Under the pieces are notes generated by a model. The model did not search any database. It was not told where the DNA came from and saw only the letters and a list, made by a program, of their open reading frames with translations. A program made the translations under genes and the position numbers. This document shows positions 34,164 to 43,654 of a stretch of DNA of 64,000 nucleotides, piece by piece. Source of the stretch: Actinoplanes ianthinogenes (GTDB lineage: Bacteria; Actinomycetota; Actinomycetes; Mycobacteriales; Micromonosporaceae); the NCBI RefSeq assembly GCF_018324205.1, contig NZ_AP023356.1:248001-312000 (forward strand), in the 5' to 3' direction. Each line of letters begins with the position of its first letter. Position 1 is the stretch's first letter.

Positions 34164-34212
34164 GGCGCGGCGGCGATCAGGCGGCCTCGCCCAAGGCGCC
34201 GACCGGCAGGCG

Positions 34213-35058
34213 TCAGGCGGCAGCAGCGACCACCGAAGGGACGTCAGGAACAGCCACAGGCACGGCCGGAACCGCAGAAGCGGCGACAGGCACAGCCAAG
34301 ACCGCAGAAGCGGCGACAGGCACGACCGGGAACGCAGAAGCGGCGGCAGGCACGACCGGAACCGCAGGAGCAGCGACAGGCACAGCCAGGACCGCAGAAG
34401 CCGCGACAGGCACACCCGGAACCGCAGAAGCGGCGACCGGAACGGGCTGGAGGCCCTCGAATCGGATGGCGGTCAGCCCGGACGCCACGGCCCGGTCGAT
34501 GACCGTGATGGTCGCGGCCTCCCGGTGAATCCGGTGGGCCGGGTCGGCGACGCCGGCGAGCAGGCGCTGCCAGTTCCGGTAGTGGTTCGCGAACGACGAC
34601 CGGCGGACCTTGCGGTTCCGTGCCCGCTGACCGGCCAGCGCCTCCCGGGCCGCCACGTCCAGCAGCAGCAGGTGGGTCCGCCGCCCGGCCCGCCGCGCCG
34701 CCATGGCGATCAGCTTGCGGACCCAGGAGCGGGTGCCGCTCTCGTGCACCACGATCGACTCGTCGCCGCGCAGCGCCCGGAACAGCCGCACGTAATGCGC
34801 GGCGTGCACCAGCGGCCGCCAGTACCGATACGGCACCGCCCCGAAGTACGGACTCCACTCGACCCGGGCCCGCTCCGAGTCCAGCAGCCGGACCCCGGGC
34901 CGCGGGAAGAGCCGCTTCAGCAGTGTGGTCTTGCCCGCGCCGGGCACCCCGGCGACCACCAACACGGAACGCGCCGGGTAGTTCAGCTCACCGACCCGCT
35001 GCCCGCGCAAGTCCTGGCCGGCAGCGACCATGACGGGGGCGAGGTGAAGGGTGGTCAT
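34213..35058 (-). CDS. P-loop NTPase (AAA_33/kinase-like) with repeat tail
   Basis: 281 aa. Walker A GVPGAGKTT at about residues 37-45, with the following LLKRLFPRPGVRLLDSERAR typical of small AAA_33/zeta-like kinases, and a basic helical lid (RARNRKVRRSSFANHYRNW). The normal domain ends near LTAIRFEGLQPVPV; the last about 70 residues are 10-residue repeats of VPVAASAVxA from a 30-bp minisatellite. Start taken at MTTLHLAPVM; a second ATG is 9 codons in. Substrate of phosphorylation unknown. Confidence 0.82.
   Translation of the reverse strand: MTTLHLAPVMVAAGQDLRGQRVGELNYPARSVLVVAGVPGAGKTTLLKRLFPRPGVRLLDSERARVEWSPYFGAVPYRYWRPLVHAAHYVRLFRALRGDESIVVHESGTRSWVRKLIAMAARRAGRRTHLLLLDVAAREALAGQRARNRKVRRSSFANHYRNWQRLLAGVADPAHRIHREAATITVIDRAVASGLTAIRFEGLQPVPVAASAVPGVPVAASAVLAVPVAAPAVPVVPAAASAFPVVPVAASAVLAVPVAASAVPAVPVAVPDVPSVVAAAA
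34248..34440. repeat. 30-bp coding minisatellite
   Basis: Full units start at 34274, 34304, 34334, 34364 and 34394, with partial units on each side. Reads in frame as VPVAASAVxA on the minus strand up to the stop of the P-loop gene. Confidence 0.92.
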
Positions 35059-35282
35059 CGATCGGTCCAATCCCGCCGTGGCAGGAACCGAACTCCGGCA
35101 CGAGCACCGAGACCCCGGCCCCTGTCCCGGCGACAACGTCACCAACAGGGCCGAAGGTCTGGTCCACCCCGGGCGAACCCCGAGGCCCGGCCGCCGGGTG
35201 CCCGAAGGCTCCAGGATGTCGAACGACCGGCGAAGGACTACTCCCCTTCGCGGCACAGCATACCGCCCGGCGCAAGTCCCGC

Positions 35283-35822
35283 TCAGGCGGCGAAGAGGCT
35301 CGACCGCTCGCGCAGCAGCAGGTGCTTCAGCTTGATCAGCGACCGCCGGGTCTGGCTCTTCACCACGGTGACCGGCACGTCCAACTCCTCCGCGACCTGC
35401 TCGACGCTGTGGTCGGCGAAGAACCGCAGCAGCACGATCGAGCGGTCACGGGCGGGCAGCCGGCCGAGCGCGTCCATCATCGCGATCCGCAGGTCCCGGT
35501 TCACCGAGTAGGACGGTTCGCGCATCTCGCCCGGCGTCGCTTCGGTGGAGCTGCGCCGGCGCCGGTAGTCGAGGTACGTCCGCAACAGCACCTTCTGGGC
35601 GTACGCCGAAAGGTTTTCGCTCATCGCGGCCCGCTCCCAGCTCAGGAACAGCTTGGTCAGCGTGGTCTGGGTCAGGTCCTGGGCGAGATGCCAGTCACGG
35701 CAGAGCTGGAAGGCGGTGCTGTGCAGACGCGGGGAACTGTCCGACGCGAAGCGCGTGAACTCCTCGGTCGTCGCGGGCGCGCGACAGGGCGCCGGACCAG
35801 GGGGGTCGAGGAGTTCAAGCAT
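35283..35822 (-). CDS. SigE-family ECF sigma factor
   Basis: 179 aa. Sigma-2 region about 20-90 (FQLCRDWHLAQDLTQTTLTKLFLSW, with LLRTYLDYRRRR) and sigma-4 about 115-170 (ALGRLPARDRSIVLLRFFADHSVEQVAEELDVPVTVVKSQTRRSL). The pattern matches the actinobacterial SigE-family ECF group. No anti-sigma gene is adjacent, so the control of its activity is not evident. No clear Shine-Dalgarno at the chosen ATG. Confidence 0.9.
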   Translation of the reverse strand: MLELLDPPGPAPCRAPATTEEFTRFASDSSPRLHSTAFQLCRDWHLAQDLTQTTLTKLFLSWERAAMSENLSAYAQKVLLRTYLDYRRRRSSTEATPGEMREPSYSVNRDLRIAMMDALGRLPARDRSIVLLRFFADHSVEQVAEELDVPVTVVKSQTRRSLIKLKHLLLRERSSLFAA

Positions 35823-35977
35823 GGCCAGGGTGTCGCCTTCTGTGCAGCGGCGGCGGCTCGCATCGCCACTGTGGACCGTCTCGGTGAAACGCGAGCGCCA
35901 AGGTACGCGCTCCGTCCCCGTTCGTGGGGGCGGACGGTGAGAGTGGCACGCAATAGGTAGAGAAGGCTCGGAAGCCA

Positions 35978-37204
35978 CTATGAGCGGGCTGTGACCCGGT
36001 TCTCCAGCGCCGCGCGCAGCGGTCCGGCCTTCGCCGCGGCCTCGGCGACCTCGGCCTGCGGGTCGCTGTCGGCGGTGATCCCGCCGCCGGCCCAGGCGTG
36101 CACCCGGGTGCCGTCGACCGCCACGGTCCGGATGCTCAGGCCCAGGTCGAGGTGGTCGTGACCGATCCAGCCCAGGGCGCCCATGCTCACCCCGCGCCCG
36201 ACCGGCTCCAGGGCCGCGATCTGGTCGAGGGCGGCGAGCTTCGGCGCGCCGGTGACGCTGCCGCCGGGGCAGACCGCGCGGAGCAGGTCGGCGAGCCCGA
36301 CATCGCCGTCCAGGGGCGCGGAGACGACCGATTCGGCCTGCCAGAGACCACACCATCGGCGGACCGCGAACAGCTCGTCGACGCGCACCGGCCCGGTCCC
36401 GGGCAGCCGGGCGAGGTCGTTGCGCTCCAGGTCGACGATCATGACGTGCTCGGCGCGTTCCTTCGCGGAGGCGAGCAGGTCCCGGCGCCCGGCCTCGGTG
36501 GCCGGGCGGGTGCCCTTGATCGGGCGGGTGAGCACCCGGCCGTCGCGGACCTCGACCAGGGTCTCCGGCGAGGCGGTGGCGAGCGCCCAGCGTCCCTCGG
36601 CGTCGCCGAGGACGCCGCCGTACTTGGCGCCGGGCAGGGCCGCGACGCGGCGCAGGGCCGCGGTCGGATTTCCGACGTACGCCGCGGCCGCGTGCCCGAC
36701 CACGTTGACCTGGTAGACGTCGCCCCGCCCGATCGCCTCGCGGACCTGCTCAACGGCGTGCGCGTGCTGTTCTGGGGTCCAGCTGGCCTGCCAGGGGTGC
36801 AGTTGCCAGCCCGGTTCATGCTGAGCTGAACCGGGAGCACCCCGGTTGGTGTGTACCCAGACGACGGCGTACACGTCCGGAACCACAGGGACCGGACTGG
36901 GGCCGCCCGGAGTGGCGTTGATCATCACGCATCCGGCATCCGCGGATACGTACAGCGACGCTCCGCAAATATCGGAATAGCCGTCCGGTTGAGATTTGTC
37001 ATCCGAACGGCCAAGGTTTCGCACCGCTAGTCCGTTGTCTCCGAGAAACCCGGTCAGAAGCTCGGCAGGGTCACCGGAATCACCCCGGTGCCACTCGAAG
37101 ACACGTAACGCATGGTGACGGGCATGGCAGGCGGTCGGAGCCGCCGGCGGAGCACCGGGAGGAGGTGCCGGAGAGTGGTCACCGGACCCCTGCGCGTGGA
37201 CCAT
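35978..37204 (-). CDS. pabB: Aminodeoxychorismate synthase component I-like (chorismate-binding)
   Basis: About 408 aa. The chorismate-binding catalytic domain is clear: LTRPIKGTRPAT, ERAEHVMIVDLERNDLARL, CPGGSVTGAPK and WAGGGITADSDP. Converts chorismate to aminodeoxychorismate for folate biosynthesis, with a glutaminase partner (PabA) not encoded nearby. PIKGT with lysine is the PabB-type catalytic motif, which favours PabB over anthranilate synthase TrpE. Start ambiguous between ATG 37204 and GTG 37237; neither has a Shine-Dalgarno. The N-terminal 45 residues are low complexity. Confidence 0.87.
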   Translation of the reverse strand: MVHAQGSGDHSPAPPPGAPPAAPTACHARHHALRVFEWHRGDSGDPAELLTGFLGDNGLAVRNLGRSDDKSQPDGYSDICGASLYVSADAGCVMINATPGGPSPVPVVPDVYAVVWVHTNRGAPGSAQHEPGWQLHPWQASWTPEQHAHAVEQVREAIGRGDVYQVNVVGHAAAAYVGNPTAALRRVAALPGAKYGGVLGDAEGRWALATASPETLVEVRDGRVLTRPIKGTRPATEAGRRDLLASAKERAEHVMIVDLERNDLARLPGTGPVRVDELFAVRRWCGLWQAESVVSAPLDGDVGLADLLRAVCPGGSVTGAPKLAALDQIAALEPVGRGVSMGALGWIGHDHLDLGLSIRTVAVDGTRVHAWAGGGITADSDPQAEVAEAAAKAGPLRAALENRVTARS

Positions 37205-37326
37205 CGATACGGCGAAACCGCGGGCCGATGCCGTCACCGCAGTGAACCGTTCTCGTTCGATCTGAGGTAACGTTCGACCCCGACTTTGTGAGCCTTCACA
37301 CAGCCCCCGACCGGAGTAAACCCAAG

Positions 37327-37527
37327 ATGTGCCAGCACCGAACCCCCTGCCCTCCAGCCGACGCCATCGACCGCGAGGCCGCCCGCACAGTGGCGACCTT
37401 CTGCGAACAGGGCTGGAGCCTGCTCTGCAACGGCGTCATCGTTTTCGAGGACACCGGAGAGCTCCTTCCGGACGGTACGACCATCGAGCCGCACCGCGGT
37501 CCGGCAGTCCACGCCCTCGCTGCTTAG
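37327..37527 (+). CDS. DUF5999 family protein
   Basis: 66 aa, start at MCQHRTPCPPADAIDREAAR with GGAG upstream. The sequence FCEQGWSLLCNGVIVFEDTGELLPDG and the CxH...C arrangement at the N-terminus are the recognisable DUF5999 pattern, small proteins common in actinomycetes and of unknown function. Confidence 0.85.
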   Translation: MCQHRTPCPPADAIDREAARTVATFCEQGWSLLCNGVIVFEDTGELLPDGTTIEPHRGPAVHALAA

Positions 37528-37569
37528 TCACTGAGAGTAACAAAACGAGCGCCCCGTTTACCGAAGACG

Positions 37570-37603
37570 GCGCAGGCCGCGATCCGTGGACCGCGACCTG
37601 CGC
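37570..37603 (-). terminator. Hairpin after gcvP
   Basis: GCGCAGG and CCTGCGC arms with an inner CGCG/CGCG pair and a single c/a mismatch, 15 bp past the gcvP stop. Confidence 0.65.
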
Positions 37604-37617
37604 ACGACCGGCGATCG

Positions 37618-40425
37618 TCAGCTCTCGAACGCCTCCGGCGAGGGGCAGGAGCAGACCAGGTTCCGGTCCCCGTACGCCCCGTCGATGCGGCGCACCGGCG
37701 GCCAGTACTTCGCCGTCCGGTCCACGCCCTCCGGGAAACCGGCCACCGAGCGCGGGTACGGGTGTGACCACTCGTCCGCGGCGACCGCCGAGGCGGTGTG
37801 CGGCGCGTTCGCGAGAGGGTTGTCGTCCCTGGGCCAGACGCCCGCGGCGACCTGGTCGATCTCGCCCTTGATGGCGATCATCGCGTCGCAGAACCGGTCC
37901 AGCTCCGCGAGGTCCTCGCTCTCGGTCGGCTCCACCATCAGGGTGCCGGCGACCGGGAACGACATGGTCGGCGCGTGGAAGCCGTAGTCGATCAGCCGCT
38001 TCGCCACGTCGTCCACGCTGACGCCGGTGGCCTTGGTGATCGGCCGCAGGTCGAGGATGCACTCGTGCGCGACCAGGCCGTGCTCGCCCGCGTAGAGCAC
38101 CGGGTAGTGCTCGCGCAGCCGTGCCGCCACGTAGTTGGCCGCCAGCACCGCCGTCGCGGTCGCCTGAGCCAGGCCGTCCGGGCCCATCATCCGCACGTAC
38201 GCCCACGAGATCGGCAGGATGCCGGCCGAGCCGTGCGCGGCGGCCGAGACCGCGTGGTGGTCGCCCGGCTCCAGCGGGTTGCCGGGCAGGAAGTCGGCGA
38301 GGTGGGCGCGGACCGCGACCGGGCCGACGCCGGGACCGCCACCGCCGTGCGGGATGCAGAACGTCTTGTGCAGGTTCAGGTGCGAGACGTCGGCGCCGAA
38401 CTTGCCCGGCTTGGCGAAACCGACCAGGGCGTTCAGGTTGGCCCCGTCGACGTAGACCTGGCCGCCGGCCTCGTGCACCCGCTCGCAGAGCTCGGCGATG
38501 CCGGTCTCGTAGACACCGTGGGTGGACGGGTAGGTCACCATGATCGCCGACAGCGCGTCGCGGTGCTTCTCGATCTTGGCGGCCAGGTCGGTCAGGTCGA
38601 CGTTGCCGTTCTCGTCGCAGGCGACCACGACGACCCGCATGCCGGCCATGACCGCGCTCGCCGCGTTGGTACCGTGCGCCGAGGACGGGATCAGGCAGAC
38701 GTCGCGGTGCAGTTCCCCCCGCGAGCGGTGGTAGCCGCGGATGGCCAGCAGACCGGCCAGCTCGCCCTGGGAGCCGGCGTTCGGCTGGACGCTGACCGCG
38801 TCGTACCCGGTGATCTCCGCCAGCCAGGCCTCCAGCTGGCCGACCAGGCTCTCGTAGCCCTCGGTCCGCGAGGCCGGCGCGAACGGGTGGATGTTCGCGA
38901 ACTCCGGCCAGGTGACCGCCTCCATCTCGGTGGTGGCGTTCAGCTTCATCGTGCAGGAGCCCAGCGGGATCATGCCGCGGTCCAGCGCGTAGTCCCGGTC
39001 GGAGAGCTTGCGCAGGTAGCGCAGCATGCCGGTCTCGGAGTGGTGGGTGTTGAACACCGGGTGGTGCAGGTAGTCGCTGGTCCGGGCCAGCGCCTTGGCG
39101 CCGCAGACGGCGGGCTCGGCGACGGTGGCGCCGAAGGCGGCGAGCACGGTTTCTACGTGCGCGGCCGTGGTGGTCTCGTCGGTCGAGATCGACACCCGGT
39201 CGGCGTCGACCAGCCGCAGATCCACACCGTTCGCGGCGGCGGCCGCCACGATCTGCTCGGCGCGGCTGGGCACCACCGCGGTGACCGTGTCGAAGAACGC
39301 CCGGTGGGCGACCTCGATGCCGGCCGCGGTGAGGCTGCCGGCCAGGGTCAGCGCGTGGTCGTGCACCCGCTTGGCGATGGCGCGCAGGCCGGCCGGGCCG
39401 TGGTAGACCGCGTACATGCTGGCCATCACGGCGAGCAGGACCTGGGCGGTGCAGATGTTGCTGGTCGCCTTCTCCCGGCGGATGTGCTGCTCGCGGGTCT
39501 GCAACGCGAGCCGGTACGCCGGAGCGCCGTCGGCGTCTTTCGACACCCCGACCAGGCGGCCGGGCAGGCTGCGCTCCAGGCCGCCGCGCACCGCCAGGTA
39601 GCCGGCGTGCGGGCCGCCGAAGCCCAGGGGCACGCCGAAGCGCTGCGTCGTGCCGGCCGCGATGTCCGCGCCGATCTCGCCCGGGGCCCGCAGCAGGGTC
39701 AGCGCGAGCAGGTCGGCGGCGACCGTGACCAGGGCGCCCTTGGCGTGCGCGGCCTCGATCAGGGCGGCGTGGTCGCGGACCGCGCCGGACGCGCCGGGGT
39801 ATTGCAGGTGCAGGCCGAAGTACTCCTCGGGCAGCTGCTCGGTGTCCAGGTCGACCAGCTCGACCTGGATGCCCAGCGGTTCGGCCCGGGTGCGCAGCAC
39901 GGCCAGGGTCTGCGGGAACGTGTCGGCGTCCACCGCGTACACCAAGCTCTTGACCTTGGAAGCGCGGCGCGCGAGCGTCATGGCCTCCGCGACCGCCGTG
40001 GCCTCGTCGAGCATCGACGCGTTCGCCGTGGTGAGCCCGGTCAGGTCGGTGACCACGGTCTGGAAATTGAGCAGGGCCTCCAGGCGGCCCTGGCTGATCT
40101 CCGGCTGGTACGGCGTGTACGCGGTGTACCACGCCGGATTCTCCAGCACGTTCCGCTTGATCACCGCGGGCGTGTGGGTGCCGTAGTAGCCGAGCCCGAT
40201 CATCGGGGTGACCAGCGTGTTGCGGCCGGCGATGGCACGCAGCTCGGCGATCGTCTCCTCCTCGCCGGCGCCGGCCGGCAGGTCCAGCGCGCCGTGGAAC
40301 CGGATCGACTCCGGGATCGCGGCGTCCATCAGCTGATCGAGCGACTCGTACCCGATCGCTTTGAGCATCTCCGCCTGCTCATCGGCCTGCGGGCCGATGT
40401 GCCGATGGGTGAATGACGACGTCAT
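37618..40425 (-). CDS. gcvP: Glycine dehydrogenase (decarboxylating), P-protein
   Basis: 935 aa, full length for the single-chain P-protein. PLP-dependent decarboxylase of the glycine cleavage system, passing the aminomethyl group to lipoylated GcvH. N-terminus [17 protein letters not shown] is typical; the PLP lysine is in [16 protein letters not shown] (about residue 690). gcvT and gcvH are not in the window, so the gene is separate from its partners. Expressed from behind a glycine riboswitch, i.e. induced by glycine. ATG preceded by GGAG. Confidence 0.97.
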   Translation of the reverse strand: MTSSFTHRHIGPQADEQAEMLKAIGYESLDQLMDAAIPESIRFHGALDLPAGAGEEETIAELRAIAGRNTLVTPMIGLGYYGTHTPAVIKRNVLENPAWYTAYTPYQPEISQGRLEALLNFQTVVTDLTGLTTANASMLDEATAVAEAMTLARRASKVKSLVYAVDADTFPQTLAVLRTRAEPLGIQVELVDLDTEQLPEEYFGLHLQYPGASGAVRDHAALIEAAHAKGALVTVAADLLALTLLRAPGEIGADIAAGTTQRFGVPLGFGGPHAGYLAVRGGLERSLPGRLVGVSKDADGAPAYRLALQTREQHIRREKATSNICTAQVLLAVMASMYAVYHGPAGLRAIAKRVHDHALTLAGSLTAAGIEVAHRAFFDTVTAVVPSRAEQIVAAAAANGVDLRLVDADRVSISTDETTTAAHVETVLAAFGATVAEPAVCGAKALARTSDYLHHPVFNTHHSETGMLRYLRKLSDRDYALDRGMIPLGSCTMKLNATTEMEAVTWPEFANIHPFAPASRTEGYESLVGQLEAWLAEITGYDAVSVQPNAGSQGELAGLLAIRGYHRSRGELHRDVCLIPSSAHGTNAASAVMAGMRVVVVACDENGNVDLTDLAAKIEKHRDALSAIMVTYPSTHGVYETGIAELCERVHEAGGQVYVDGANLNALVGFAKPGKFGADVSHLNLHKTFCIPHGGGGPGVGPVAVRAHLADFLPGNPLEPGDHHAVSAAAHGSAGILPISWAYVRMMGPDGLAQATATAVLAANYVAARLREHYPVLYAGEHGLVAHECILDLRPITKATGVSVDDVAKRLIDYGFHAPTMSFPVAGTLMVEPTESEDLAELDRFCDAMIAIKGEIDQVAAGVWPRDDNPLANAPHTASAVAADEWSHPYPRSVAGFPEGVDRTAKYWPPVRRIDGAYGDRNLVCSCPSPEAFES

Positions 40426-40486
40426 GGGCGACTCCAAGGCTTGAGAAGGCTGACAAAGCCCTCCCCCTCTGTCATACCCACGAAAA

Positions 40487-40588
40487 GGGCACTTCAGAGT
40501 CGCCTGCCCGCGCGGTCCGTTTGCCTGTAGAGATTCCGGGGAGGAGTTGCCCCTTCGGCGCCTGGATGTGCAGGTCTCTCCCGCGCGG
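40487..40588 (-). promoter_or_regulatory. Glycine riboswitch
   Basis: On the minus strand, upstream of gcvP: GGGAGAG, then GCGCCGAAGGGGCAA, GGAATCTCT, AGGCAAACGGACCG, in the order and spacing of the gcvT-type glycine aptamer. After it comes GGCGACTCTGAAG, the remnant of the second-aptamer side seen in single-aptamer ON switches. The P1 arms are both CCGCGCGG, itself a palindrome. It senses glycine and turns gcvP expression on. Confidence 0.93.
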
Positions 40589-40632
40589 CTGGTTCCCAAC
40601 CTACCAGTGGACCCCGTCAAGATCGGAATGCC

Positions 40633-40638
40633 TAGGCT
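40633..40638 (+). promoter_or_regulatory. -10 hexamer TAGGCT, leaderless type
   Basis: TAGGCT followed by GGGCGT and the GTG start of the reductase; the same hexamer and nearly the same spacer occur at 50980. Confidence 0.55.
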
Positions 40639-40644
40639 GGGCGT

Positions 40645-41640
40645 GTGACGTATTCCGCTGCTCTTGATCGTTACGAGTCCATGACCTACCGCCGCGCCGG
40701 GCGCAGCGGCCTCAAGCTGCCCGCCATCTCGCTGGGCCTGTGGCACAACTTCGGCGACACCCGGCCCGCCGACCGCCAGCGCGACATCGTCCGCCGCGCC
40801 TTCGACCTCGGCGTCACCCACTTCGACCTGGCCAACAACTACGGGCCGCCGCCCGGCAGCGCGGAGACCGACTTCGGCCGGATCCTGGCGGCCGACTTCC
40901 GGCAGCACCGCGACGAGATGATCATCTCCAGCAAGGCCGGCTACACCATGTGGGACGGCCCCTACGGCGACTTCGGCTCGCGGAAATACCTGGTCAGCTC
41001 GCTGGACCAGTCGCTGAAGCGGCTCGGCGTCGACTACGTCGACATCTTCTACCACCACCGGCCCGACCCGGACACTCCGCTCGAGGAGACGATGGGCGCG
41101 CTGGACCACATCGTGCGCTCCGGGAAAGCGCTCTACGTCGGGCTGAGCAACTACAAGTCCGAGCAGACCGCGCGGGCCGCCGCGATCCTGCGCGACCTGG
41201 GCACGCCGCTGCTGATCCATCAGCCGTCGTACTCGATCCTGAACCGCTGGATCGAACACGACCGGCTGCTCGACACCCTGGCCGACGCGGGCGCCGGCTG
41301 CATCGCGTTCAGCCCGTTGCAGCAGGGTCTGCTCACCGACCGCTACCTCAACGGCATCCCGGACGACTCCCGCATCCGGACCAGCGTGTTCCTCAACGAG
41401 GAGGCACTCGACGCCAAGACCCTCGGACGGCTGCACGCCCTCAATGACATCGCCAAGCGGCGGGGGCAGTCGCTGGCGCAGCTGGCCCTCGCGTGGGCCC
41501 TGCGCGACGAGCGGATGACCAGCCTGATCATCGGCGCGTCCAGCGTCCAGCAGCTGGAGAACAACATCGCCGCCCTGGACAATTTGTCGCTCAGCGACGC
41601 CGAACTCGGCGACATCGACGGGACGGTCCTGGACCTCTGA
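40645..41640 (+). CDS. Aldo/keto reductase, YghZ type
   Basis: 331 aa. Very close in pattern to the E. coli YghZ/Gpr L-glyceraldehyde-3-phosphate reductase: [38 protein letters not shown] (catalytic Asp and Tyr), DIFYHHRPD and [11 protein letters not shown]. Catalytic Lys is in [13 protein letters not shown]-dependent reduction of methylglyoxal and similar carbonyls, detoxifying in the cytosol. GTG start; leaderless-type promoter. Confidence 0.93.
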   Translation: MTYSAALDRYESMTYRRAGRSGLKLPAISLGLWHNFGDTRPADRQRDIVRRAFDLGVTHFDLANNYGPPPGSAETDFGRILAADFRQHRDEMIISSKAGYTMWDGPYGDFGSRKYLVSSLDQSLKRLGVDYVDIFYHHRPDPDTPLEETMGALDHIVRSGKALYVGLSNYKSEQTARAAAILRDLGTPLLIHQPSYSILNRWIEHDRLLDTLADAGAGCIAFSPLQQGLLTDRYLNGIPDDSRIRTSVFLNEEALDAKTLGRLHALNDIAKRRGQSLAQLALAWALRDERMTSLIIGASSVQQLENNIAALDNLSLSDAELGDIDGTVLDL

Positions 41641-41743
41641 CGTACCGCCGGGAGCGGCCTGGAGGTGGCGGGCTCGTCCGATCAAGATCAAATTCTTGCT
41701 GACTCGGGCCGCGCTGATCACTGATCGTCGCTCCCGCCAGGGA

Positions 41744-41797
41744 CCCTTCCGGGACGGGCAGGACGCTGGCGCGTCCCGAACGCCCGACCCGGAAGGG
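41744..41797. terminator. Long inverted repeat after the reductase
   Basis: CCCTTCCGGG (41744-41753) and CCCGGAAGGG (41788-41797), with further pairing inside (CGGGC/GCCCG and ACG/CGT). A large stem-loop about 105 bp after the stop. Confidence 0.5.
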
Positions 41798-41925
41798 CGA
41801 CGTCCGCGGCTGGTTCCGGAGATCAAACCCGGGCCCATGACTCCCGAGATCAGTACTGCTTGGTTGAGTGCCTCGTGTTGTCTACAGGTGGGGTGTCTCG
41901 TGCCGACTCTGGGGCGGATATATCC

Positions 41926-42027
41926 GGATATACCCTCGCGGTAAACGCAGCCTTCAGCCGGATGTACGCGCGCGGCAAACGCGGCCCTCAGGCGGATATA
42001 CCCGCGCGGCAAACGCGGCCCTCAGGC
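41926..42027. repeat. Three tandem 34-bp units ending in a gene stop
   Basis: Units at 41926, 41960 and 41994, each GGATATACCC-like followed by GCGGCAAACGCGGCCCTCAGGC. The TCA at 42022-42024 in unit 3 is the stop of the minus-strand membrane protein; units 1 and 2 carry the same or a near-identical tail (TTCAGCC, CTCAGGC). Confidence 0.9.
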
Positions 42028-42843
42028 GGCGAGGCGAAGCAGGCCGGCGAAAAGGAAGACGGCGGCCGCTACGGCGAGCAGCACCCGGGGCGTGCGCAAG
42101 CCGCGCCACCAGGGCAACGCCCAAAGCAGCGCCCACAGGCCGAGAAAGCCGAGCACGTGCACTCGCACCACGACCCAGGTGACCTCCCCGCAACCGTTGA
42201 CCGGGAGGACCTCGTCGCAGATGGCCGGCGGTTCAGTGCCATGACCGAGGATCATCACTCCCCACAACAGCACCATGGCCGGCACGGCGAACAGCGTCAT
42301 CAACGGCACCCCGAAATAGGCCAGCAGATCCCGCCGCCGGTCCAAGCCGCCGCGGGGCCACTGCCCGACCTCGGCAAACCTCCCATCATCCGCCTCGTCG
42401 CCGTCAGCGTTCTCCGGCGCCCGGGCGCTGGTCGCATCCTCCGCGGCGACGTTCTCCGAGGCGTCACCGCCGGCGCCATCAGCGTTCTCTGTTGCGTCGT
42501 CGCCGGTGCCGGTGCCGGATTCGACCGTGGTGGCATCAGAGTCCATAACGGGCCCCGGCGTCGCCTGCTCGCCGTCATCCTCGCCGTAGCCGTAGCCGTA
42601 GCCGTAGGCGTCGCCCTCGCCGTCGCCCTCGCCCTCGCCCTCGCCCTCGCCCTCGCCCTCGCCCTCGCCCTCGCCGGAACCCATCCCAGCACTCGCATCG
42701 GGGTTGCGCCCGTCGGTGCTCGGAGAACTCACCACGGGCGCGGACAGCTCGTGGTCAATCCCGGTCAGGACGGCGTCGTCCGGCGCGGTGTCGGCCGACG
42801 CCGGGTCGGCGATGCCCGGCACGGCGGCATCACGGTCAGACAT
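42022..42843 (-). CDS. Membrane protein with long acidic disordered N-terminus
   Basis: 273 aa. Residues 1-170 are acidic and low complexity, including (GE)n and (GY)n runs encoded by hexanucleotide repeats. Three membrane helices follow (LLAYFGVPLMTLFAVPAMVLLWG, VVVRVHVLGFLGLWALLW, RVLLAVAAAVFLFAGLL) with two cysteines (ICDEVLPVNGCG) in the outside loop. No family recognised. Confidence 0.78.
   Translation of the reverse strand: MSDRDAAVPGIADPASADTAPDDAVLTGIDHELSAPVVSSPSTDGRNPDASAGMGSGEGEGEGEGEGEGEGEGDGEGDAYGYGYGYGEDDGEQATPGPVMDSDATTVESGTGTGDDATENADGAGGDASENVAAEDATSARAPENADGDEADDGRFAEVGQWPRGGLDRRRDLLAYFGVPLMTLFAVPAMVLLWGVMILGHGTEPPAICDEVLPVNGCGEVTWVVVRVHVLGFLGLWALLWALPWWRGLRTPRVLLAVAAAVFLFAGLLRLAA
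42585..42676. repeat. Hexanucleotide microsatellites in coding sequence
   Basis: (GTAGCC)n at about 42585-42610 followed by (CCCTCG)n to 42676. Read on the minus strand as GYGYGY and GEGEGE; a length change of whole units keeps the frame. Confidence 0.9.
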
Positions 42844-42968
42844 GAGTGAAGATCATAAATGTCGGCACGCGAATCGGACGCCCCGGCCCGAGCCGGGCGA
42901 TGCTGCGCCGACCGAGACGGGCCAGTGCTCAAGGCGGAAAAGAACGCGCGCCTTCGCGGTGGGATCAG

Positions 42969-42974
42969 TAGCGT
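42969..42974 (+). promoter_or_regulatory. -10 hexamer TAGCGT
   Basis: TAGCGT, 8 nt before the ATG at 42983; no Shine-Dalgarno. Confidence 0.4.
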
Positions 42975-42982
42975 TCGCGGGC

Positions 42983-43654
42983 ATGACGGGGCTTGTCGAG
43001 AAGCACACGATCCTGGCCGTGGTGGTCGGGTCCCGGGCCTATGGGCTGGACGGGCCGGACAGCGACCACGACCGGCGCGGGGTTTATGCCGCGCCGACCA
43101 GGGACTTCTGGCGGCTGGACAAACCGCCGACGCACCTCGACGGGCCCGCGGAGGAGCAGTTCTCCTGGGAGGTCGAGCGGTTCTGCACGCTCGCGTTGCA
43201 GGCCAACCCGACCGTGCTGGAGGTGCTCTGGTCGCCGATCGTCGAGCAGATCACCCCCGACGGCGAGGAGCTGCGGGGGATCCGCACGGCGTTCCTGTCG
43301 CGGCGGGTGGCGGAGACGTACGGGAACTATGCCCGGGACCAGCTCGACCGGGTCGCCGCCCGGCGGGCACGGACCGGGGAGACCAACCACAAGCAGGCCA
43401 TGCATATGATCCGGCTGCTGATGGCCGGGGCGCACGTGCTGCGGACCGGGGAGGTGCTGGTCGACGTGCGGCACCTGCGGGACCAGCTGCTCGCGGTCAA
43501 GCAGGGGCTGGTGCCGTGGGAGGACGTCACCGCCTGGGCGGGTTCGCTGCTCACCGAGCTGGACGAGGCCGCAGCGGCCACGCCCCTGCCGGAGCGGCCC
43601 GACCGGGACCGGGTGGACGAACTGCTGACCGCTGTCAGGGAGCGTGGACTGTGA
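42983..43654 (+). CDS. RlaP-like nucleotidyltransferase (COG3541), copy 1
   Basis: 223 aa DNA polymerase beta-superfamily protein. Active site VVVGSRAYGLDGPDSDHDRRGVY: GSR plus the DxD metal-binding pair, and the middle helix QANPTVLEVLWSPI is typical of PF10127. The C-terminal helical part includes NHKQAMHMIRLLMAGAHVLRTG. Family members are linked to RNA repair or modification, but the substrate is not established. The stop overlaps the GTG of a second family member, so the two are co-translated. Confidence 0.87.
   Translation: MTGLVEKHTILAVVVGSRAYGLDGPDSDHDRRGVYAAPTRDFWRLDKPPTHLDGPAEEQFSWEVERFCTLALQANPTVLEVLWSPIVEQITPDGEELRGIRTAFLSRRVAETYGNYARDQLDRVAARRARTGETNHKQAMHMIRLLMAGAHVLRTGEVLVDVRHLRDQLLAVKQGLVPWEDVTAWAGSLLTELDEAAAATPLPERPDRDRVDELLTAVRERGL

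Noticed and set aside
37234-37512. 92-codon minus-strand frame
   Set aside because: Antisense to the recognisable DUF5999 gene.
37798-40416. Long 872-codon open frame on the plus strand
   Set aside because: It is exactly antisense to gcvP, which has full-length family similarity and a riboswitch. High GC at third positions leaves the antisense frame open.
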